Assembly: GCA_028753945.1 (NCBI GenBank)
Contig: JAPNXP010000010.1
Span: 1,863,042 to 1,927,041 of the forward strand
Direction: 5' to 3'
DNA: 64,000 bases
DNA from: Hexactinellida sp. DTS-2022
Taxonomy: Eukaryota; Porifera; Hexactinellida
Shown: positions 43,947 through 53,642 of the stretch, piece by piece
Layout: each line of letters starts with the position of its first letter
Numbering within the stretch: the stretch's first letter is position 1
Translations under genes and position numbers: made by a program
Notes under the pieces: model-generated
Seen by the model: only the letters and a program-made list of their open reading frames with translations
Told to the model about the DNA's origin: nothing
Database searches by the model: none

Positions 43947-44815
43947 TTACTCATCAGTATCAGATAATTCAATCCCTGCTTCTAAAGTGAAGGTACTACC
44001 AATAGTGTTGCTCATTGCATTTAAATACTGCCAAGGAGTGAACTCGCCAGATCTGAACTTTTCCTTAATAACCTCGCGTTGTTGATCCTTTAGAACATGC
44101 TTTGATTTCCTCGCCCTAGAAATGCTATGACCTAGTCTCAATCTCCCTAATTCATTATCTATGTCTTCTATTATATTGTTTAGAGTTGTTAGAAAATTCC
44201 ATACTCTTGGATGAGGAGTTTTAATGATGGATTTGAGCTTTGCGTGATAGCTTTCCGCAGCATTATTAGTGGTAATTTCAGCTTCATAGATAGAAAGTTC
44301 CTCTGGATCAATTGAGTAATCCACCTCTTCTTGAAGTATTTACGAAGTTGCTCCAATTTGCTTGATTCTAGATTTGTAAGATCCGGTACTTGGAGGAACG
44401 CATAGGTTGGACGAATTAAGCTTGCTGGGAGAAATGGTATTGCCATGAGATTTCTTATGAACTTGGCAATTTCAGGATTACCATGAAAATTCTGAACAAG
44501 CCCGAGCTTCTGAGTTTTGGCCCAGATACGTTGGGTAAAGTGGAACCAACATCCCTGATTTTTAATGGCGGGATAAATTTCTTTCATAGAATTTCGCGGT
44601 GCTGGTTCCCAGTCAGAAATAGAGATTTTCGGTATGAAATCTGGAATGAGAGAATGGATCTTAGTTATTATTGCAGTATAAAGTTCTTGATCTTTAGAGG
44701 TCATTAAACATTGTATGCCTGGGAGTGCATGTCGATCAATTACCACGAATACTGTCCATAACTGGCAGAATTGGGTTGGCACTGTCAGGGACTTCTCTAA
44801 TATAGGGACTGTAAA
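43947..44815 (-). pseudogene. MULE transposase (N-terminus lost, one frameshift)
   Basis: On the minus strand from about 44815: KFTVPILEKSLTVPTQFCQLW, then SISDWEPAPRNSMKEIYPAIK and GCWFHFTQRIWAKTQKLGL. This is the core of the MULE transposase domain; Asp in SISDWEPA is the second catalytic residue. After a frameshift near 44325 the chain goes on with TTNNAAESYHAKLKSII, which carries the catalytic Glu, and HPRVWNFL. It ends at 43947 (LSDTDE). The segment with the first catalytic Asp would lie upstream, where the 44851-46034 element interrupts. The gene is therefore dead. It is the enzyme that would act on the arrays flanking it. Confidence 0.85.
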
Positions 44816-44850
44816 CTTCGTTTTACGGTAAAATTAGCGTAGGCCTAAAA

Positions 44851-46034
44851 CAGTATTGTTACTTATTGATATCCCGTAATCCGCTAATGCTAGACACAGG
44901 AAATGTATTATTGTCGTATAGGAAGTCATATTTTGGGAGTCCAACGGTAATATTGGTTTATCGAAAATATTTGTGGAATGTAAGTTATGCGATTCTCACA
45001 CCTTTCCATATATGGTAATATTGTTAAAATCTCGAGATTAGTTAGTTTTATACATATGAAGTATATTATTGGCGAATGGGAAATGGGAATTCATATTTAG
45101 GGACTCAGTAGATCACATTGATTTACCTAAGGCGTTCCCCTTAGCCTATATTATTATTTTGGCATTCTCTACTGGAGGATTGCCCCGACCCTGTTTTGTA
45201 GTTTTGCTAATTCTTACATTATTAAAAAATCTTGATAAGTTTCTTTCAAATCTATATTTAAATCAATGTTGTCCAATAAAATGTATTAAATGGTGATGAG
45301 AAATGGATTTAGGACTACATATTCTGATAAAATCCAAAAAGATTTAATACTTTATACATTAATTTCCCAATAACTCTACTGTTATTCAACAGACCGGCTA
45401 ACTGGTTAATAAAATCTCTAATCGTTAACCGATGTCAGCAACGGTAACCGGTTAACCGAATCCAGCCTTGTTGTTTTTTAATAAACAACATAATGACAGG
45501 TATCTGATATGTAAGTATTAGCTAAACTACAAAACAGGGTCGGGGCAATCCTCCTGTGGAGAGTGCCAAAATAATAATATAGGCTAAGGGGAACGCCTTA
45601 GGTAAATCAATGTGATCTACTGAGTCCCTAATATGAATCCCCATTTCCCATTCGCCAATAATATACTTCATATGTATAAAACTAACTAATCTCGAGATTT
45701 TAACAATATTACCATATATGGAAAGGTGTGAGAATCGCATAACTTACATTCCACAAATATTTTCGATAAACCAATATGACCGTTAGACTCCCAAAATATG
45801 AATTCCTGTACGAAAATGATACATTTCATATGTATAAAGTTAAGTAATCTCGAGATTTTAACAATATTACCATATATGGAAGGGTGTGAAAATCGCATAA
45901 CTTACATTCCACAAATATTTTCGATAAACCAATATTACCGTTGGACTCCCAAAATATGACTTCCTATACGACAATAATACATTTCCTGTGTCTAGCATTA
46001 GCGGATTACGGGATATCAATAAGTAACAATACTG
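44851..46034. repeat. Inverted-repeat element nested in the MULE
   Basis: Ends CAGTATTGTTACTTATTG / CAATAAGTAACAATACTG are complementary. Arms of about 360 bp share CTAGACACAGGAAATG, TTGTGGAATGTAAGTTATGCG and AAGGCGTTCCCCTTAGCC. Within the right arm a ~190-bp segment (about 45660-45930) is duplicated in tandem. No target duplication is obvious. A diverged fragment is at 6781-7012. Confidence 0.75.
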
Positions 46035-46216
46035 CTCACTGTGGATCGACTGATATGTATTCCATTGTTGAAGATGTAAATATTACAATTGTATCAAGGG
46101 GCCAAAAGGCTATTTATACCAGAGAAGCAAGTTGTTTGGAATTCACATAAAATGTGATTTCTCAAAACAAACCTATTCAGCCATAATTTCCCAATGACAA
46201 CAGCCATACATATGAA

Positions 46217-46433
46217 TGAGTCGAGCTATCGACAACATATGTAAAACTGAGTCGAGCTATCGACAGCATATGTAAACTGAGTCGAGCTATCGACAACATA
46301 TGTAAAACTGAGTCGAGCTATCGACAGCATATGTAAAACTGAGTCGAGCTATAGACAACATATGTAAACTGAGTCGAGCTATCGACAACATGGTCAAAAA
46401 CTGATTCGAGCTATCGACAACATAACAATTCGA
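46217..46433. repeat. Right subterminal array of the MULE, ~7 units
   Basis: Units of TGAGTCGAGCTATCGACAAC plus ATATGTAAAAC are the complement of the left-array units. There are fewer copies than on the left. Confidence 0.92.
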
Positions 46434-46654
46434 GCTAATGCAACCCTCCCAATTCAAAACTAGCATTACTTCGCAGTCCATGGTCCATTAATTCAATATA
46501 CTGTCATTCTCTTAGTATATATATTGCTATGGTTTAACGTAGTAACAGTAACAGTGTTAAGGTAATGTAGGTAAGTGTAACTGATTAAATATATCGATAA
46601 CTAGTTAAAAGTAACGGATGTCCGCTACCGTTACCGTTACTAAGTAACGGAGCA

Positions 46655-47461
46655 CATCATGGAGAAAATTGATATCCGAACAGGGGCGGGAAATAGTAAA
46701 TCGCTTGTCTGCCAGGTTGGGAATAGAAAAGGCATTCTACACCCTCTCACCCTGAAAGAGATGGACTAGCTGAACGGACTATCGGGACAGTAAATCAGGT
46801 TATTCGTTGTCTCTTATCGGAACGGGATATTCCTAAAACGGGGTGGCCAACATTACTTTGTGAGGTTGCGTTCGGGTGCAACTCAAACTGGAAAATTCGT
46901 CGATTCACGAATTTCTCAGTGATATTGAACGCACAAAGCTAAAGCACACTCAAACAGAATTGTGGGATTTGGCAACCCAGAACTCGAACGATGCTAGTCG
47001 AAGGATAAAACGGGCTTATGACAGGGGTAAGAAAGACACTACTGCCTCTTAGGGTGACCTTGTGTATCTGAGGAACGAGGCTAGGAGCGATTCCTTATAC
47101 CCATTAACGTATATAGGCCCATTCCTGATCTGCATGAGAAGTGGAGACCGTATATTGGTGATAGACGTTATTAGTAAAAGAAGAAATGGGTGCATCTAAA
47201 TCTGTGCAAGCTAATTTCGTCTCCTCATACGGTCCCAGCAGAGTTGTTAATTCCAGGAACGGGACACGAAGAATTGAACCAAGATATTGCCCAGGAAATG
47301 GACCAACAAGGCGACATAGTTCAATAGAGGAGAGAGGATTGGAGATCGTCTAGAGATCCTTAAGTACCCGCCAACATAGAGTTTTCGGCGAACTCGTCCC
47401 TTGAAAAAGTCTGAAGGCACATCGTTAAAGATTCGATAGCCTTTTTAGAGGAGGGAGGTGG
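46655..47461 (+). pseudogene. Ty3/gypsy-type integrase remnant
   Basis: GREIVNRLSARLGIEKAFYT, then after a frameshift PERDGLAERTIGTVNQVIR and GWPTLLCEVAFGCNSN, match the end of the integrase core (the SHPxxDGxxER region with the catalytic Glu) of Ty3-type retrotransposons. Beyond about 46900 the frame is broken by stops. A purine-rich tract, AGAGGAGGGAGGTGG, lies just before the LTR at 47462, where plus-strand priming would occur. Reverse transcriptase, gag and the 5' LTR are absent: this is the 3' end of a truncated copy. Confidence 0.8.
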
Positions 47462-47630
47462 TGTAATAGGATTTAGTTAGTATGTATTCTTACGCAACCT
47501 TAGTAATGAAAATGGGCGTCACAACAATATAGTTATACTTTTACATAGGCACATTTAAGCTAGTCGTTATTTCCAATAAATATACCTTGTGACTCTATAT
47601 TATATTTGTGTCACACGTCTTATTACGACA
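47462..47630 (+). repeat. 3' LTR of the Ty3-type remnant, 169 bp
   Basis: It starts TGTAATAGGATTTAG and ends TCTTATTACGACA, with TG...CA borders and short inverted ends TGT(CG)TAATA. It follows the polypurine tract. AATAAA lies at 47576-47581 inside it. There is no partner LTR in the window. Confidence 0.7.
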
Positions 47631-47779
47631 GGGGCAACAATTGAAAATGGGGAGGAAGGACAATAGTGACAACAGTGACAAGTTTAACCCTTGTTCAGTC
47701 CTAAATTTTATACCGTCCAGTTGTTCAATTTGATGTGTTTTCAGCTTAGATTTCATCTGTATTACTCTTCCTCATCCTA

Positions 47780-48750
47780 AACTCTACAACGGCTCTATTC
47801 TCTTAGGTTTAGAGAATCATTATTCAACATTTCTCAAAAAAGCAACTTCAGAATTTAATCCAAGGGAGCGAAATTTAATTGTACACATGGATGAGATGCA
47901 TGTCAAATCTACTGTGGCTTATACAGGAGGAAGAATAATCGGTTATTCGTTGCAACCTGATCAACCTATTAAAACTGTTTTCGCCATAATGGCATCAAGT
48001 CTCTACAGAAAATTGTCTCAGGTGGTCCGTCTATTACCCTGCTCTTCGAATACAGCTGAAGATATCTTTACAGTAGTCAAGTCTGTTATTTCTGATATTG
48101 AACGTTTTGCTCTGATAGTGCAAGCTATATGTACAGATAATAATCCGCTAAATGTTAGCCTTTTTCAATTTTTATATTCAGATAATAAAACTCTAACTCC
48201 TACGTTACTCATCCGAATGATCCGAGACGGAACCTGTATCTCCTCTTCGATTTCGTACACATCATCAAAAGAATTCGAAATAATTTGCTTAATTTAAAAT
48301 ACTATAATCGTACTTTTATCTATTCGAATCCATTAATTTTCCAAACTTTGATGATATAGCTAAGTTACGTTTCGCTCATTCCAGGACATACTACTATTAT
48401 ACAAAAAGGAACAGTATTCTTTAATTAAACTAGTTCATCGCTTAACTTCCAAAGCTTGCTGGCCTATTATGTTGGAGAGACAGAATGTAAACCTTGCCTT
48501 GAAGATAATTGATACATCAACATATTCTACGCTAACAATTTACCAAGCTACCTGTACCAACTTGAATTCTCAGACATCCGAATTTCTAGACATTATTATC
48601 ATGGTATGGAAAATATTCAACGTAAATACAACACATAAACACATTAGTCTTAATGATTCTAACTCGAAGAATCACAAAGAATCAAGATCTCAGCTGGCTT
48701 GTAATTACTTATTGCATATTTTATTTTATGTGGTAAGTCGTCAGTTGTAA
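47780..48750 (+). pseudogene. P-element/THAP9-like transposase, copy D (central part)
   Basis: ORF 47887-48297 opens the catalytic domain: MDEMHVKSTVAYTGGRIIGY (first Asp codon 47890-47892), then PIKTVFAIMASSLYRKLSQ and ICTDNNPLNVSLF, with a second conserved Asp. After a frameshift, FDFVHIIKRIRNN follows at about 48249-48287. After further breaks, 48469-48750 gives MLERQNVNLALKIIDTSTYS and IIIMVWKIFNVN. The THAP domain and C-terminus are missing. It is closer to copy C than to A/B in the LERQNV..ALKI block. Decayed. Confidence 0.8.
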
Positions 48751-49258
48751 ATCATGCATCATGTAGCACAAAACTGAGTCATGATACTTTAAAATGTAAT
48801 TTGGGACAAGTACACTAATTCTTGAAGCTTAAACAGCTTCCTAAGTAACACGATATCTAATTTATCTAACTACTAGTTTATTATCTTATTTCTCTCTCAC
48901 CACTTTTTGGCTACAATGCATACCTTATTACTCCATGATTATATTTTTGATTATAAAATTATGTCTAAATAAAAGTAATTTATACTTTTATCACCCTGTT
49001 ATTAAGATTAGCCACTACATTATGCATTGATATCTTTTATTAATAAATTTAATGGGAAATATCAGAGTTACAGTTACAGAAAGATGTAATCAATATACAA
49101 CATAACTAACGTGTAAATGATATAAAAACTAATCCATCAAAATACACAAATTCCGGACGGGAACTACTTGTTCTGGCTTATACAATGTTCAGGCTCGATT
49201 CTTTTCGCAGAGTAAATAGATAAATCGTTTTTTCCTGTTTATTTAAATTGTACATAAA
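48751..49258. other. AT-rich intronic stretch, no gene seen
   Basis: Nothing recognisable is seen. Confidence 0.35.
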
Positions 49259-50712
49259 TTACTCCACCTTACAGTATATATTAATGAATTGATGAATAAT
49301 TACTACTAAGAAATAACTTGCATACTGTTTGTGTTCGTGATAAACTCTAGATAGGTGAATTGGGATCTTAGTTGTTTTGCTGGTGGTATTCTTTCGTACA
49401 ATTAAGTGGCTTTGCGTTACCTTTTCTACCAAATAAGGCCCTAAGTATTTCTTTGCATTCTTCGTTCTGGGGAGTCGTTCAGCTTTTTTGATGTTGTGTA
49501 GAAGTATTTGGTTCCCTTCTTCAAATTCCGATCTAGGAATTTGTAGTGTTAAATTGTGAATACTATTATTAGGTTTATTGCAATACAAGTATATTCACTA
49601 TAATACATTACTAAGTCGCAACTAAACTATTTTTGTGACGGTTTCAATTCTGATTGTGTAATCAGTAGATTTGCACCGAATTTGCTACTGTAAAGGCAGA
49701 ATCAACATTAATTAATTAAATGCTGTTTTTGGAACTGAAAGTAGCTTACTGGCAATATATTATTGCTATTAGCCAATTCCTACAATATCATATTGTGCAA
49801 TATAATATCAAAGAAAAATATCTATCACCTAATGACGCAAATGTAAGAATAGAAAATATTGTAAACATGACTACATATCTAACCTGTTGCCTTTACTTTG
49901 CGGTCAAAGATTCTTTTCTGAGTGTTATGTTCTCTTTGATACTTCCAATCGCTAACTTCCTGTCTGTAGTCCGATTCTCATCTATCACTTTGATACATTC
50001 ATTATCGTCTGTTGGATTATAGGGATCTGTTTCATTGGTTGTATTCTTAAGTATTTCGGGAGCATTTTCAATGTCGGGGCATTTTCAATGTTTTCTTGTG
50101 AGTTTAGACTTGGTTCCGAAGTAGATATAGAGGTTATGAGATTGAGGAGGTTAGATGAATCATGGTCTCTACCAAATATTAGATAGAACGCAGTGTGTCC
50201 TGTGCAGTGTATTATACAGCCAATTGTAAATACGCACCTACCCTGGTCTGATCCAATTTCAATACGCCTAAATCACAAATTAATGTTACGGTATAGGATA
50301 TAATTCCAAACTTTCGCGCTCCTAAATTCAAATATTCGAAAAATCATACTCCAAAAGGAGCGTCTCGCCCTCCTGGATAATTCCTTGGTCCTGTGGATCG
50401 TTTCACCTTGGGTATTTGCCGCTAGTGCAACTAGTTGTAGTTTTTCAGTACATTCTTTATCTGCACTACTTCTCATTCTGTCTAATTTCCTGAGCCTGAA
50501 GAGTATTGAATATAACACTCAATTCAATTCAATATATAATCAAGTTCACTAATCAGTACTTATTAGAGATTTTATTTTGTCAAATTAATAACTTGTAATT
50601 TGATCAACTAGTCGTTTATAATTGCAATGATAGTCAACATACGTTTTAATGATTTTATTATGAGCCTCAACAAGTCCGTGGCTCTGTGGATTGTAGTGGT
50701 TCTCCTAAGGTC
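49259..50712 (-). pseudogene. Integrase fragment (Ginger- or Ty3-like), split
   Basis: On the minus strand near 50712-50640, HYNPQSHGLVEAHNKIIKT matches the motif around the catalytic Glu of retroviral-type integrases. About 1 kb downstream the ORF 49588-49259 contains GNQILLHNIKK, KKYLGPYLVEKVTQSHLIVR and KIPIHLSRVYHEH. This is the small C-terminal domain (LGPY..V) that follows integrase cores in Ginger transposons and Ty3-like elements. The stretch between is degenerate and contains MITE-like sequence at about 50222-50395. The upstream catalytic Asp residues are not seen. It is distinct in sequence from the KRBA2-type integrase at 53-56 kb. Confidence 0.6.
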
Positions 50713-51095
50713 AACAATTAGTTTCATGTGGAATTCTTGAAATTCCTAAAATATGTGGATAAGAATCAGATAAAACATTGACTAATATATAAAGCTTAGC
50801 TGTGCAGACTGTAATTACCTTCACTAAGATACATAATAAAACATTAAGGGGTAAGGGATGTAAGGATTTGTTCAATTTAATTTATTTTGAATAAAAAATA
50901 AAAAATCTACAAATTAATCAATAGACAAGTATTTGGTAGAAGGAATTATCCAGAAGCGTGAGACGCTCCAATGCGAGTATGATTTTTGGAAAATATTATT
51001 TAGGAGCGCGAAAATTTGGAATATTCTCCTAATAGCGTAACTCTAATTTGTGATTTAGGCGGACTGAAATTGGATCATACAAGGATTAGGAGAAT
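50222..51095. repeat. Inverted pair of MITE-like sequences
   Basis: The segment 50222-50395 recurs as the complement at 50939-51095 (shared TTAGGAGCGCGAAA, AATTATCCAGRAG, GTGATTTAGGCG). They belong to the family of the 42575-42765 element. The ~540-bp interval contains part of the integrase remnant. Exact boundaries and duplications were not resolved. Confidence 0.55.
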
Positions 51096-51270
51096 ATTTA
51101 GAAACGGCTGTATAATATAGTAAATACACTAATGGAATACATTCCATTACAATATCACAATTTGCTAATTGCTAAAATTACTACAATATTTGTTGTTATT
51201 GAATAGTATCAATTTAGATTTAAAATCGTTTGTTGTGTATTTTGATCTGTTTGTTTGTCTGCAACTACAT

Positions 51271-51679
51271 CAGAGATGCAGCGGTCCGGAAATTTCATGG
51301 ACCGGACCTGACCGTCATGGTTTCTTTCTGGACGTATGGACCAGTCCAGACCGTATGATCAAAATATTGGATCGGTCTGGACCGGTCCAGACCGATCAAC
51401 GGTCAAGACCATTATATCCCTTATTTGGACAGTTACAGACCGCATAGTAGAGTGGCTAATTATATCCACTTGTATATATAAGATACTTATTACTTATGTG
51501 CTTGTAAACAATAGGAAATGACGGATTGGACTCAGCCTGACTCATTGGAGCCTGATCGTTTGTCCAGAACGATGAACCACTCCACACCGTTATATCGTTA
51601 ATTTGGACCGGACCGACCTGATACCGGTCGGTCCGGTCCCAGTCTGGACCGCAGTCCGGTCGAGATCGCTGCATCTCTG
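51271..51679. mobile_element. hAT-type MITE (CAGAGATGCAGCG), 409 bp
   Basis: Ends CAGAGATGCAGCG / CGCTGCATCTCTG are flanked by the perfect 8-bp duplication AACTACAT (51263-51270, 51680-51687). The subterminal regions are dense with GGACCGGTCC, CCAGACCG and ACCGGACC motifs on both strands. Non-coding. Confidence 0.9.
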
Positions 51680-51687
51680 AACTACAT

Positions 51688-52249
51688 AGATCGGCTAAGA
51701 AATGAGAACAATTTCATAGAATACTATTTTCTATCCAAAATACTAATAGGTTACTTATTCCAAAAACTTTTTAAATATACCTATATCTATTTTCAAATGT
51801 TAAAAATGTTCTTATAAAGTTGTATCAGCAGCTATATTGTGGAAACCAACTATGTTGACATGAATTTACCAATTATACATGGCCTAGGACTTAATATTTT
51901 GACTTTATGTAATCATATTTACTCAATTAAAATATTATCATACGATCTTCAACGTTGATAACCGTGCAACTACCGCTTATAGACCTCAAGGGAATGACCA
52001 CAACACAATTATTAAGAATGATTATTGTCCAATTTCTTCGAGAACAAGAAATTTAGACGATTTATATCGATATCTATCTTCGTACTTGGAAAAATATAAT
52101 AGCTGAGGCTGATATAAAGTTACCTAAATGTTACAACCTCCAGTATTATCAGTAAACAGTAAATAAAAATGTGGCACTGGTTATCATTCTACCCATAGGC
52201 GTATAATTTCTGAAAAAATTGTAAAATCTTGAGTTGCGAAAATTAGTTA
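51688..52249. other. AT-rich intronic stretch, no gene seen
   Basis: Nothing is supported between the hAT MITE and the KRBA2-type element. Confidence 0.35.
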
Positions 52250-52554
52250 ATATATGCTACGGTAGATGTTGGCTATCGTAAGATGTTATCATCTACCGCG
52301 GTAGATGTTGACATTTAAGGTAAATGATGAAATAACATAATTATGATTAATTTTACCTCTTGTACACGCCAATTAATTAACATTAACAATCTACACCATA
52401 TTGAACTAGAATTCTGATAGTGAGATAATTAGAGGATGACAATAGTGAATGAGAAAAAAGCATTAAGGAATAAGGATAAATGCGATATTGATTTTGATTT
52501 GTCTGGGAATTTAGACTGTTCTTCTAACTGTAATTTTGGCTCTCTCTTTCCATC

Positions 52555-53290
52555 ATAGGAGAACAGCTAATCATTTATAAGAGTTTTAAGTGTAAAATGG
52601 TTTCCGTAGTGCAGAGTATAACCAATCATTCTGAATGTTAATGTACCTTCATTGTGTTGAAGATGAATTGAAGCCTCAATATTATTTTCGCTAATATTTA
52701 AATTTCCGGTTTGTATAAATAATAAAGGAGAGAGTGGAGAGAATTTGCTTGATACTTTTTCAAATGCTGCGCCCTCCCATTTACATAATTTACAAAACTG
52801 CGGTATCATTTTGGAATCAATTGTAGTCTGGCAATTTGTTATAAATGCAGTGAAATAACTAATCTCCATCAACCGGGAACCTTTGATGTAAAGCCAAGCT
52901 AGTTTGTAATGATTTAACCAATAATGGAGTTTAATGACAAAATAATACAATAATAACACATAATAAATCATCCACAACAAGTTAAAATATCAGTCTGTGA
53001 TTATTTAATGAATCTAAAATATATATATTATACACTTTGGGATTGCACATATACTATCCATTGCATTTCTTATATCCGGGAAATTCCCAGTTACTGGCAC
53101 CCTCCGGATGTCAGTCTCCAAATAAGGGAGGGTTGAGTGTACTTTATTAGATTTAAAACAATCCAGAGCATTGGCCATTTTAATGTGCATGAATATTGTT
53201 GTGTATATAATTTAACTTTAACCATTATTTGAATAATGCTATACTCTGATTCAAAGAAATTTATCTCCCTATTTGTACACAGCATTCATT
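52555..53290 (-). pseudogene. Cysteine-protease-like C-terminal module (tentative)
   Basis: The minus-strand ORF 52980-52567 reads DSKMIPQFCKLCKWEGAAFE, SPLLFIQTGNLNISEN, TFRMIGYTLHYGNHFTL, then a stop and LFSYDGK. The order of a hydrophobic PLLFI strand, a GNHF histidine about 60 residues later and an aromatic YDG aspartate resembles the His/Asp half of ubiquitin-specific or similar cysteine proteases found in some transposon proteins. The catalytic Cys half is not recognisable. Upstream (53290-53090), frames with stops contain a PYLETDIRRVP segment. It lies downstream of the integrase on the same strand and inside the same inverted ends, so it may be the element's second product or the C-terminal part of a fusion. 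Confidence 0.4.
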
Positions 53291-53642
53291 TTCCTGCCAA
53301 CCAAATTTTTAACTGGTCGAACTTCATCTGAATATAATATATCATTTTGATTAAGTCATCATCCATTTGTATTTCGAGAACGATCAAGAGGTTCTGAACT
53401 TTTTGAAGATTGAGACTAATTATGATCAAAAGATTTAGCGATTGAACGGTATTTCCCAAATTGATACCTTCGTGATCGCCTTCCCATAGAGACATACTTC
53501 CTTTCCATTTCAGTATAAACCAGCTTTCTCTATTTTTATCAACATCCTCCGTACTATCTTGTAGTTCGCTATCAGAACTATTTGCCTCTAGGTATTTTGT
53601 ATTTGTGAGATTCCTATTAATCGAAGAATGTACTTTCTCATA

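Larger units (their letters stand above)
43272..46450 (-). mobile_element. MULE (Mutator-like) transposon with tandem-repeat inverted ends, 3179 bp
   Basis: The element is flanked by the perfect 8-bp duplication AATTCAAA (43264-43271, 46451-46458). The outer ends, GGGGCGCATGC and GGGAGGGTTGCA (complement), lead into TTAGCTCGAATTGTTATG on both sides. The subterminal zones are arrays of a ~31-bp unit in opposite orientation: about 10 units on the left (43300-43611) and about 7 on the right (46217-46433). A MULE transposase remnant reads on the minus strand between them. A separate inverted-repeat element (44851-46034) sits in the 5' half. Confidence 0.87.

Noticed and set aside
45069-45296. Repeated ORF 'SVDHIDLPKAFPLAYIIILA' on both strands (also 45522-45740)
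   Set aside because: It is produced by the two arms of the inverted-repeat element. The peptide is conserved only because the DNA is duplicated.
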